DNA of 6,437 bases. Source: Gammaproteobacteria bacterium. GTDB taxonomy: Bacteria > Pseudomonadota > Gammaproteobacteria > Steroidobacterales > Steroidobacteraceae. Below, piece by piece: positions 1 to 6,437 of this stretch. Location of the stretch: positions 1-6,437 of the forward strand of contig JANXYA010000109.1 in assembly GCA_025350345.1 (NCBI GenBank). Reading direction: 5' to 3'. Under the pieces are notes generated by a model. The model had not been told where the DNA came from and made no database searches. It worked only from the letters and a program-made list of their open reading frames with translations. Every line of letters starts with the position of its first letter. The first letter of the stretch is position 1. A program made the position numbers and the translations under genes.

Positions 1-1329
1 GACGGGGAGCGCGTCGCGCTGAAGCGCAAGAGCTGCCTGCCGAACTACCGCGTGTTCGACGAGAAGCGTTATTTCACCGCCGGTGGGGGCGCGGCGGTGT
101 TCGATCGCAAGGGCATCCGCCTAGGGCTGCTGGTCTGCGAGGATGCGTGGGAAAACGAGCCGGCAAGGCTGGCGTGCGCCGCCGGCGCCGAGCTGCTGCT
201 GGTGATCAACGCCTCGCCCTTCGAGATGCACAAGCAGCGCGAGCGCGAGCGCGTGATCGGGGAGCGCGTGGCCGAATGCGCCGTGCCCATCGTCTACGTC
301 AATCTCTACGGCGGCCAGGACGAGCTGGTCTTCGAAGGCAACTCCTTCGTGATGGACGCCGAGGGCGCGATCGTCATGCGCGCCCCGGCCTACACGGAGG
401 GCCTGTACCTGGCGCAGTTCGAACGCCGAAATTCAAAGGTGGTGCCCGTGCAGGGCACCGTTGCGCCCGAGCTCGGCGTCGATGAGAGCGTCTATCGGGC
501 CCTCGTGCTGGGCGTGCGCGACTACGTCAACAAGCACGGCTTCGCCGGCGTCGTGATGGGCCTGTCCGGAGGCGTCGATTCGGCCCTCACCCTGGCGGTG
601 GCGGTCGATGCGCTCGGCGCGAAGCGGGTGCAGGCCGTGATGATGCCCTCGCGCTACACCTCGCAGATGAGCGTCGATGACGCGGCCGCCCAGGCGCGCA
701 CGCTCGGGGTGCAATTCAGCTCCATCTCCATCGAGGGCATGTTCGAGGCGGCGCTCGCCGCGCTGGCGGGCGAATTCGCGGGACGGAGCGCCGATGCCAC
801 CGAGGAGAACATCCAGGCGCGCACCCGGGGCCTGCTGCTCATGGCGATTTCCAACAAGACCGGGCGCATGCTGCTCACGACCGGCAACAAGAGCGAGATG
901 GCGGTCGGGTATGCCACGCTGTACGGGGACATGAACGGCGGCTTCGCACCGATCAAGGATTGCAGCAAGCAGCTGGTCTACCGGCTGGCGAACTACCGCA
1001 ACAGCATCGCGCCCCCTGGGGCGCCGGCGATACCCGCGCGCGTCATCGAGCGCGAGCCGAGCGCGGAGCTGCGGCCGAACCAGAAGGACACCGATTCGCT
1101 CCCGCCCTATGCGCTGCTCGATCCGATCCTCGAGGCCTTCATCGAGGAGGACCTGTCGGTCGATGAGATCTGTGCCCGCGGCTTCGAGCGCGCCGTGGTC
1201 ACGCGCATCCTGAACCTGGTCCAGCGCAACGAATACAAGCGCCGCCAGGCCCCGCCGGGCGTGCGCGTGAGCCGGCGCGCCTTCGGGCGCGACTGGCGCT
1301 ATCCGATCACCAGCGGGTACCGCCGGTAG
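1..1329 (+). CDS. nadE: Glutamine-dependent NAD+ synthetase, 3' part (5' end outside window)
   Basis: Makes NAD+ from deamido-NAD+ and ATP in the cytoplasm, using ammonia released from glutamine. The frame is open from base 1, and 442 residues are visible. Family members are about 540 residues, so roughly 100 N-terminal residues are missing. The GTG at 52 is an internal valine, not the start. The N-terminal nitrilase-like glutaminase domain shows its catalytic lysine (bases 28-30, before a CLPNY stretch) and nucleophile cysteine (136-138, in LLVCEDAW); the catalytic glutamate lies upstream. The synthetase domain carries the ATP pyrophosphatase P-loop SGGVDS (565-582), then TTGNKSEMAVGYATLYGDM, then the C-terminal substrate-binding stretch with AELRPNQKDTDSLPPY. 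The reading frame is unbroken to a TAG stop. It is convergent with bamD. The fused glutaminase domain excludes the short ammonia-only NadE. Identity is near certain. Confidence 0.97.
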   Translation, partial: DGERVALKRKSCLPNYRVFDEKRYFTAGGGAAVFDRKGIRLGLLVCEDAWENEPARLACAAGAELLLVINASPFEMHKQRERERVIGERVAECAVPIVYVNLYGGQDELVFEGNSFVMDAEGAIVMRAPAYTEGLYLAQFERRNSKVVPVQGTVAPELGVDESVYRALVLGVRDYVNKHGFAGVVMGLSGGVDSALTLAVAVDALGAKRVQAVMMPSRYTSQMSVDDAAAQARTLGVQFSSISIEGMFEAALAALAGEFAGRSADATEENIQARTRGLLLMAISNKTGRMLLTTGNKSEMAVGYATLYGDMNGGFAPIKDCSKQLVYRLANYRNSIAPPGAPAIPARVIEREPSAELRPNQKDTDSLPPYALLDPILEAFIEEDLSVDEICARGFERAVVTRILNLVQRNEYKRRQAPPGVRVSRRAFGRDWRYPITSGYRR

Positions 1330-1355
1330 CGCTCGCGCCCGGGCGCGCTGGCGCT
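1328..1355. terminator. GC-rich dyad between convergent nadE and bamD stops, possible bidirectional terminator
   Basis: A perfect 14-bp palindrome (CGCGCCCGGGCGCG, 1334-1347) is flanked by matching arms AGCGC (1328-1332) and GCGCT (1351-1355). The imperfect dyad runs from the nadE TAG to the first base of the bamD stop complement. The transcript of either strand could fold into a strong stem. There is no T-run on either side, so it is not a canonical intrinsic terminator. Its position between convergent genes is the main argument. In such GC-rich DNA a palindrome of this size is only modest evidence. Confidence 0.35.
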
Positions 1356-2167
1356 CACCAGATGTGCCACCACGCCCGATGCTTCGCCCCCTGGGCGCTG
1401 CCCTCGTGGTAGTTGGCCTGGTAGACCTTCTCCACATTGGCCTGCAGATCCTTGAGGCCCAGGCGCCCGTAGCAATCGCTCATGATCTCGAGGGCTTCCT
1501 GCACCGAGGGGGCGCCGTCGTAGTGCTCGATCGTGCGCTGCGCGCGCTGCGCGGCGGCCAGGTAGGCGCCGCGGCGGACGTAGTAGCGGGCCACGTTCAC
1601 CTCGTACTCGGCCAGGCGGTTGCGCAGGTAGATCAGGCGGCGCTGCGCGTCGTGGGCGTACTCGCTTTTCGGGTAATCCTTCACCACGGTGCTGAAGGCG
1701 GTGATCGATGAGAGGAGCGAATCGGGCGGCCGCTTGGCCATGTCGACGCCGAAGAAGCGCTCGAAAGCCCAGGGCGTGTGCTCGAAATCGATCAGGCCGC
1801 GCACGTACCAGGCGTAATCGACGCGCGGGTGCGTGGGATTCTCGTCCAGGAACTGCTTGGCGGCATCGGTCGCCGCTTCGTTCTCGCCCTTGCGGTAGTA
1901 GGCGTAGATCAGGTCGAGCCGCGCCTGCCGTGCCTCATCTGAGAAGGGATAGCGGGCGGTCAGCGCCTCGTACTGCTTGACGGCCAGTTCGAAATCGCTC
2001 CCGTCGAGGGACTTGCGGGCCGCCTTGTACAGGTTCGGGGCCGTCATCCTGGCGCTATCTTTAAGCTTGCCGCGGCTGTGGCAACCGCCGAAGGCAAGCG
2101 AGAGGGCCAGCAACGCGACGGCGGCGGCACGGCAATAGAGGAGGCGGGTGCCTTGATGTGCGGTCAC
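1355..2167 (-). CDS. bamD: Outer membrane protein assembly lipoprotein BamD (ComL/YfiO)
   Basis: Essential lipoprotein of the BAM complex, which folds beta-barrel proteins into the outer membrane. It sits on the periplasmic face and contacts BamA. The 270-residue product starts with a basic N-terminus and a hydrophobic segment (about residues 13-26) leading to a lipobox ending FGG-Cys29. The +2 residue is His, not Asp, so Lol sorting to the outer membrane is expected. The mature part is a run of TPR-like helices with family hallmarks: LYKAARKSLDGSDFELAVKQYEALTARYPFS, then AYYRKGENEAA, FLDENPTHPRVDYAWYVRGL, VVKDYPKSEYAHDAQRRLIYLRNRLAEYE and YYVRRGAYLAAAQR. The GTG start is chosen because AGGG lies 6 bases upstream and the signal peptide follows. 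It ends with an aromatic tail (AWWHIW) after the last helix. Divergent from rluD, as in E. coli. Confidence 0.96.
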   Translation of the reverse strand: MTAHQGTRLLYCRAAAVALLALSLAFGGCHSRGKLKDSARMTAPNLYKAARKSLDGSDFELAVKQYEALTARYPFSDEARQARLDLIYAYYRKGENEAATDAAKQFLDENPTHPRVDYAWYVRGLIDFEHTPWAFERFFGVDMAKRPPDSLLSSITAFSTVVKDYPKSEYAHDAQRRLIYLRNRLAEYEVNVARYYVRRGAYLAAAQRAQRTIEHYDGAPSVQEALEIMSDCYGRLGLKDLQANVEKVYQANYHEGSAQGAKHRAWWHIW

Positions 2168-2173
2168 GTTTTA

Positions 2174-2177
2174 CCCT
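2174..2177 (-). promoter_or_regulatory. Shine-Dalgarno site of bamD, supports its GTG start
   Basis: Read on the minus strand, AGGG is followed by a 6-base spacer (TAAAAC) and then GTG at 2167. This is the best-placed ribosome binding site in the divergent region and decides the non-ATG start of bamD. Confidence 0.7.
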
Positions 2178-2193
2178 GCGACGAGAAAGCGCC

Positions 2194-2201
2194 AGTATAG
2201 C
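2194..2201. promoter_or_regulatory. Candidate shared -10 element between bamD and rluD
   Basis: The 65 bp between the two start codons contain one clear AT-rich core, AGTATAGC. On the minus strand it reads TATACT (2199 to 2194), 5 of 6 to the sigma-70 -10 consensus and about 27 bases before the bamD GTG. On the plus strand it reads TATAGC (2196-2201), 4 of 6, and about 31 bases before the rluD ATG. No convincing -35 is seen at 16-18 bases in either direction. Placement suits short leaders for both genes; the assignment is inference. Confidence 0.45.
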
Positions 2202-2232
2202 GAATTAATCCTGCCGCACTTGCGACCGCACC

Positions 2233-3204
2233 ATGACCGCCAAGTTCCTCGTCCATGAGCTGGAGCTGCCCGCCGGGGTCGCCGGCGCGCGCTTCGATCA
2301 GGCGCTCGCCGCGGCCCTGCCGCAGTACTCGCGCTCGCGCCTGCAGCGCTGGATCAGCTCCGGCGCGGTGCTGCTGGACGGACACGTGGTCCGGCCGCGC
2401 GAGCGCCTGGCGGGGGGCGAGCGGGTGCGCGTCCAGGCTGAATTCCCGGCCGATGAGACCATCGAGGCCGAGGCGATCGGGCTCAACGTGGTGCACGAGG
2501 ATGAGGCCCTGCTGGTGATCGACAAGCCCGCTGGCCTGGTCGTGCACCCCGGCGCGGGCAATCCCCGCCATACGCTGCAGAATGCACTGCTGGCGCACGA
2601 TCGGAGCCTCGCCACGGTGCCGCGCGCCGGCCTGATCCATCGCCTCGACAAGGACACGAGCGGACTGCTGGTGGTGGCGCGCACGCCGGAGGTCCACGTG
2701 CAGCTGGTGCGCATGCTGCAGGAACGCAAGATCGCGCGCGGGTACCTGGCCTTGTGCCTCGGGCGCCCCACGGCCGGCGGCACCATCGATGAGCCCATCG
2801 GCCGGCACCGCACGCAACGCACGCGCATGGCGGTGCGGCGCGACGGGCGCGAGGCCGTGACGCACTACCGGATCGAGGAGCGTTTCCGCGGCCACACGCT
2901 GCTGCGCGTGCAGCTCGAGACCGGCCGCACGCATCAGATCCGCGTGCATCTGGCCCACGCCGGATACCCGATCGTCGGCGATCCGCTCTATGGCGGCCGG
3001 CGGCGGCAGGTGGCCGGTGCGGGCGCCACAGCGCAGCAGGCGCTGGCGGCCTTTCGCCGCCAGGCCCTCCATGCGCAGCGCCTCGCGTTCAATCACCCGA
3101 TCAGCACCCGGCACCATACGTTCGAGGCGCCCCTGCCGCCGGATTTTCGCGCGCTGCTGGCGACCCTGCGGGACGATGCGCAGCAGGGGTCCGATGAGCA
3201 TTGA
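2233..3204 (+). CDS. rluD: 23S rRNA pseudouridine synthase RluD
   Basis: Converts uridines in helix 69 of 23S rRNA (1911, 1915 and 1917 in E. coli numbering) to pseudouridine, which supports ribosome assembly and function. The product has 323 residues, close to E. coli RluD (326). An S4-like RNA-binding domain covers about residues 15-80 (FDQALAAALPQYSRSRLQRWISSGAVLLDG). The catalytic core follows with DKPAGLVVHPGAGN, then the RluA-family motif HRLDKDTSGLL, whose aspartate is residue 139, the same number as the E. coli nucleophile. LETGRTHQIRVHLAHAGYPIVGDPLYGG (about 228-255) closes the active site. RluC and RluA share the core, but the context (bamD divergent, pgeF next) and numbering favour RluD. 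The ATG at 2233 is the only sensible start, yet no Shine-Dalgarno match lies upstream. The last 11 bases overlap pgeF. Confidence 0.95.
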   Translation: MTAKFLVHELELPAGVAGARFDQALAAALPQYSRSRLQRWISSGAVLLDGHVVRPRERLAGGERVRVQAEFPADETIEAEAIGLNVVHEDEALLVIDKPAGLVVHPGAGNPRHTLQNALLAHDRSLATVPRAGLIHRLDKDTSGLLVVARTPEVHVQLVRMLQERKIARGYLALCLGRPTAGGTIDEPIGRHRTQRTRMAVRRDGREAVTHYRIEERFRGHTLLRVQLETGRTHQIRVHLAHAGYPIVGDPLYGGRRRQVAGAGATAQQALAAFRRQALHAQRLAFNHPISTRHHTFEAPLPPDFRALLATLRDDAQQGSDEH

Positions 3205-3952
3205 GTGGCTCACACCTGCGTGGGGCGCGCCGGCGGCGGTGCGAGCGATCTGCACGCTGCGTTCAGGGGGTGTCAGCGCGGCACCGTACGCGAGCCTGAA
3301 CCTGGGCGCCGGCGTGGGCGATGAGCCCGATGCGGTGGCGGAGAATCGCCGCCGCCTGCGCGCCGCGCTGGCGCTGCCGTCCGAGCCGCTGTGGCTGCAG
3401 CAGGCTCACGGCACTGGCGTCCTCGCCGCCGATTTCGAGCACTCGCCGGGGCCCGCGGATGCCGCAGTCACGCGTTGCTCGGATAAGGTCCTGGCGATCA
3501 CGGTGGCCGATTGCATGCCGGTGCTGTTTGCCAGCGAGGATGGCGCCGTGATCGGCGCGGCGCACGCGGGCTGGCGAGGTCTCGCGGCCGGGGTCCTCGA
3601 AGCCACCATCGCCGCGATGGGCGCACAGCCCGCTGGAGTGCATGCCTGGCTGGGGCCGGCCATCGGCGCGCCGCACTTCGAGGTCGGCGGGGAAGTGCGC
3701 GCGCGCTTCCTCGCCGACGATGTGCGCGCCGCGGCCGGCTTCAGCGCCAATGCGCGCGGTCGCTGGCAATGCGACCTGGCGCTGCTGGCGAGGCAGCGCC
3801 TCGCGCGCCTCGGCGTGCAGCGCGTCAGCGCTGCGGAGCGCTGTACCTACGCCGATGTGGCCGGTTGCTACTCCTACCGGCGCGACGGGCGGACCGGCCG
3901 CATGGCGGCACTGATCTGGCGCAGCGCTGGCGGCCCCTCAGGTGCGTGCTAG
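3194..3952 (+). CDS. pgeF: Peptidoglycan editing factor PgeF (YfiH, multicopper polyphenol oxidase/laccase-domain family)
   Basis: Cytoplasmic metal-binding protein of the YfiH/DUF152/LACC1 family. In E. coli it limits misincorporation of serine into the peptidoglycan stem peptide. Relatives have purine nucleoside cleavage and deamination activities, and the old laccase label is doubtful. The product is 252 residues (E. coli about 243). The presumed metal ligands are His72 (QQAHGTGV), Cys107 (VADCMPVLF) and His124 (AAHAGWRG), close to E. coli 71, 107 and 124. Also present are LGPAIGAPHFEVG and the C-terminal ERCTYADVAGCYSYRRDGRTGRMAALIW. The frame stays open upstream within rluD, but the ATG at 3194 is chosen: the product then begins like YfiH (IEWLTPAWGAP), and AGGGG (3185-3189) sits 4 bases before it. 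The 11-base overlap with rluD suggests translational coupling. Confidence 0.94.
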   Translation: MSIEWLTPAWGAPAAVRAICTLRSGGVSAAPYASLNLGAGVGDEPDAVAENRRRLRAALALPSEPLWLQQAHGTGVLAADFEHSPGPADAAVTRCSDKVLAITVADCMPVLFASEDGAVIGAAHAGWRGLAAGVLEATIAAMGAQPAGVHAWLGPAIGAPHFEVGGEVRARFLADDVRAAAGFSANARGRWQCDLALLARQRLARLGVQRVSAAERCTYADVAGCYSYRRDGRTGRMAALIWRSAGGPSGAC

Positions 3953-3955
3953 AGT
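3947..3955 (+). promoter_or_regulatory. Possible extended -10 promoter element for the ZIP transporter gene
   Basis: TGCTAGAGT overlaps the pgeF stop codon and fits an extended -10 (TGnTATAAT) with 4 of 6 in the hexamer plus the TG. It would start transcription near 3961, about 50 bases before the GTG at 4013. No -35 match is seen, though extended -10 promoters can lack one. Read-through from rluD-pgeF is an equally good source of transcript. I found no obvious Zur- or Fur-type palindrome in the 60-bp gap. Confidence 0.3.
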
Positions 3956-4012
3956 GACGCGCCCCAAGTCCGCCCCGAAGCCCCTGATCCTCTACACGCT
4001 CCTGAGTCCGCC

Positions 4013-4795
4013 GTGCCCATCCTGATCTGGATCATCCTCGCCACCCTTTTCGGGGGGCTGCTCAGCGCCGCGCTGGCGAGCCTGTTCCTGCTGTACGGTG
4101 AGGCCCGGCGCAACTGGTTCCTGCCGCACCTGATCAGCTTTGCCACCGGGGCCATGCTCGCCGCGGCGCTGCTGGGACTCCTGCCCGAGGCCATCGCCGA
4201 TGTCGGAGCGGGGCACGTGCAGGCGATCGGCGCGGCGCTGCTGGCGGGGATCGCCCTGTTCTTCGTGCTCGAGAAACTCGTGCTCTGGCGCCACTGCCAC
4301 ACGGAGGACTGCGAGCAGCACCAGGTCCCTTCGGTCCAGAACCGCGATCGCGCCGCCGGCTGGATCGTGCTGTTTGGCGACGGGGTGCACAACGCCTTCG
4401 ACGGGGTGTTGATCGCCGCGGCCTTCCTCACCGACGTGCGCTTGGGGATCGTGACCACCATCGCGATTACCGCGCATGAGATCCCGCAGGAGCTGGGCGA
4501 CCTGGCGGTCCTGCTGCACGCTGGCATGAGCCCGGTGCGCGCCCTGGTGTTCAACGCCGCCAGCAGCCTCACTTCGATCATCGGCGGCCTGGCCGGCTAC
4601 CTCGCGCTGAAGGGCGCGCTCGACGTGCTGCCCTACGCGATCTCGGTGGCCGCCGCCTCGCTCATCTATGTCGCGGTGGCCGACCTCATTCCCGGCCTGC
4701 ATCGGCGGGTGGACCCCTTTGGCAGCGCCATGCAGGTGCTGCTGATCGGGGCGGGTGTGGGCGTCATCGCCGTCACCGAGACCCTGCTCGGCTAG
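4013..4795 (+). CDS. ZIP-family divalent metal transporter (LIV-1-like signature)
   Basis: Inner-membrane transporter expected to move zinc or related divalent metals toward the cytoplasm. The 260-residue product shows about eight hydrophobic segments near residues 2-27, 37-61, 69-92, 116-139, 144-168, 173-196, 200-225 and 235-258. Segment 4 has the metal-site motif HNAFDG (His126, Asn127, Asp130). Segment 5 has HEIPQELGD (His155, Glu156, Glu160). These are ZIP hallmarks. Segment 5 resembles the HEIPHEIGD of LIV-1-type ZIPs more than the HNIPEG of ZupT, so I give no symbol. The loop between segments 3 and 4 is His/Cys-rich (HCHTEDCEQHQ, residues 94-104), a likely metal-sensing or metal-capturing loop. 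The GTG start is forced: no ATG, GTG or TTG lies in frame between the pgeF stop and 4013. Its Shine-Dalgarno is weak. The metal preference cannot be read from sequence. Confidence 0.92.
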   Translation: MPILIWIILATLFGGLLSAALASLFLLYGEARRNWFLPHLISFATGAMLAAALLGLLPEAIADVGAGHVQAIGAALLAGIALFFVLEKLVLWRHCHTEDCEQHQVPSVQNRDRAAGWIVLFGDGVHNAFDGVLIAAAFLTDVRLGIVTTIAITAHEIPQELGDLAVLLHAGMSPVRALVFNAASSLTSIIGGLAGYLALKGALDVLPYAISVAAASLIYVAVADLIPGLHRRVDPFGSAMQVLLIGAGVGVIAVTETLLG

Positions 4796-4796
4796 G

Positions 4797-4826
4797 CCCT
4801 TGATTTTGGGCCACCCGCCCCCAGAT
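4797..4826 (+). promoter_or_regulatory. Candidate sigma-32 (heat-shock) promoter for clpB
   Basis: CCCTTGAT (4797-4804, core CTTGAT at 4799) resembles the RpoH -35 CCCTTGAA. After a 14-base spacer comes CCCCAGAT (4819-4826), resembling the -10 CCCCATnT. Spacing is in the preferred 13-15 range. Transcription would start near 4833, giving a leader of about 32 bases. clpB is a classic RpoH target in proteobacteria, which supports the reading. Caveat: both boxes lie in the two copies of a short direct repeat, so the resemblance of the second box to the first is partly explained by the repeat. Confidence 0.6.
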
Positions 4827-4832
4827 TTTGGG
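4797..4832 (+). repeat. Two-copy 14-bp direct repeat, each copy a small inverted repeat
   Basis: CCCTTGATTTTGGG (4797-4810) and CCCCAGATTTTGGG (4819-4832) agree at 12 of 14 positions with a 22-bp period, about two helical turns. Each is itself hairpin-like: GGCCC/GGGCC arms at 4795-4799 and 4808-4812 around an 8-base loop, and CCCC/GGGG arms at 4819-4822 and 4830-4833 around a 7-base loop. They begin at the ZIP stop codon. There is no T-run after either stem, so they are poor intrinsic terminators. They could be a paired protein-binding site or incidental. Confidence 0.6.
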
Positions 4833-4857
4833 GTATTCCAGGAACCGTCGGGACCTT

Positions 4858-4862
4858 AAGAG
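4858..4862 (+). promoter_or_regulatory. Shine-Dalgarno candidate of clpB with two possible ATG starts
   Basis: AAGAG lies 2 bases before the ATG at 4865 and 8 bases before the in-frame ATG at 4871. Spacing favours the second ATG. Homology favours the first, because ClpB proteins usually begin MR-hydrophobic-D (MRLDRLT in E. coli, MRMDKLT here). The two products differ by two residues only. Confidence 0.45.
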
Positions 4863-4864
4863 CT

Positions 4865-6437
<1,573 letters not shown>

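Noticed and set aside
433..1437. Long minus-strand open frame opposite nadE (334 codons)
   Set aside because: It lies antisense to an unmistakable NadE frame, has a low-complexity Arg/Ala/Gly/His-rich translation with no recognisable domain, and is the usual shadow in GC-rich DNA.
2990..3193. N-terminal extension of pgeF reaching back into rluD
   Set aside because: The frame is open, but the extension is Arg/Pro-rich shadow translation of rluD; the ATG at 3194 has a ribosome binding site and gives the family's normal length.
2164..3255. Long minus-strand open frame opposite rluD (363 codons)
   Set aside because: Antisense to RluD with no recognisable motif; RluD's frame has the catalytic motifs and correct length.
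4834..4864. RNA thermometer or riboswitch in the clpB leader
   Set aside because: Only a 9-base palindrome (TTCCAGGAA, 4836-4844) is present; no stem masks the AAGAG site and no four-U or ROSE-like pairing is visible.

Overview
The window is a GC-rich (about two thirds G+C by eye), densely coding chromosomal segment with six housekeeping-type genes. Gene families and order point to a gammaproteobacterium. A bamD gene transcribed away from rluD, followed by pgeF (yfiH) and clpB, is the arrangement remembered from E. coli and Pseudomonas. The BamD sequence, the glutamine-dependent NadE and the high GC would fit a lineage such as Xanthomonadales or its relatives, but the sequence alone does not fix the genus.

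Layout: (1) positions 1-1329, + strand, the 3' part of nadE (glutamine-hydrolysing NAD+ synthetase), cut by the left edge. (2) 1355-2167, - strand, bamD, convergent with nadE; a GC-rich dyad spans the 25 bp between the two stop codons. (3) A 65-bp divergent control region holding one TATA-like core that could serve both directions. (4) 2233-3204, + strand, rluD, whose end overlaps pgeF (3194-3952) by 11 bases. (5) 4013-4795, + strand, a ZIP-family metal transporter, 60 bp after pgeF. (6) 4865 to the right edge, + strand, clpB, complete through the N-terminal domain, first ATPase domain and most of the coiled-coil middle domain, then cut by the window end. A heat-shock (sigma-32-like) promoter candidate and a paired 14-bp repeat lie in the 69 bp before clpB.

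The genes share housekeeping roles rather than one pathway: NAD+ synthesis, outer-membrane protein assembly, 23S rRNA pseudouridylation, peptidoglycan quality control, divalent metal transport and protein disaggregation. rluD and pgeF look translationally coupled. The ZIP gene sits between pgeF and clpB, which are adjacent in E. coli, and is the one accessory-looking insertion. No gene-free stretch exceeds 300 bases. I saw no RNA gene, mobile element, CRISPR array or cluster suggesting an undescribed system. The most interesting signals are small regulatory ones in the intergenic regions.
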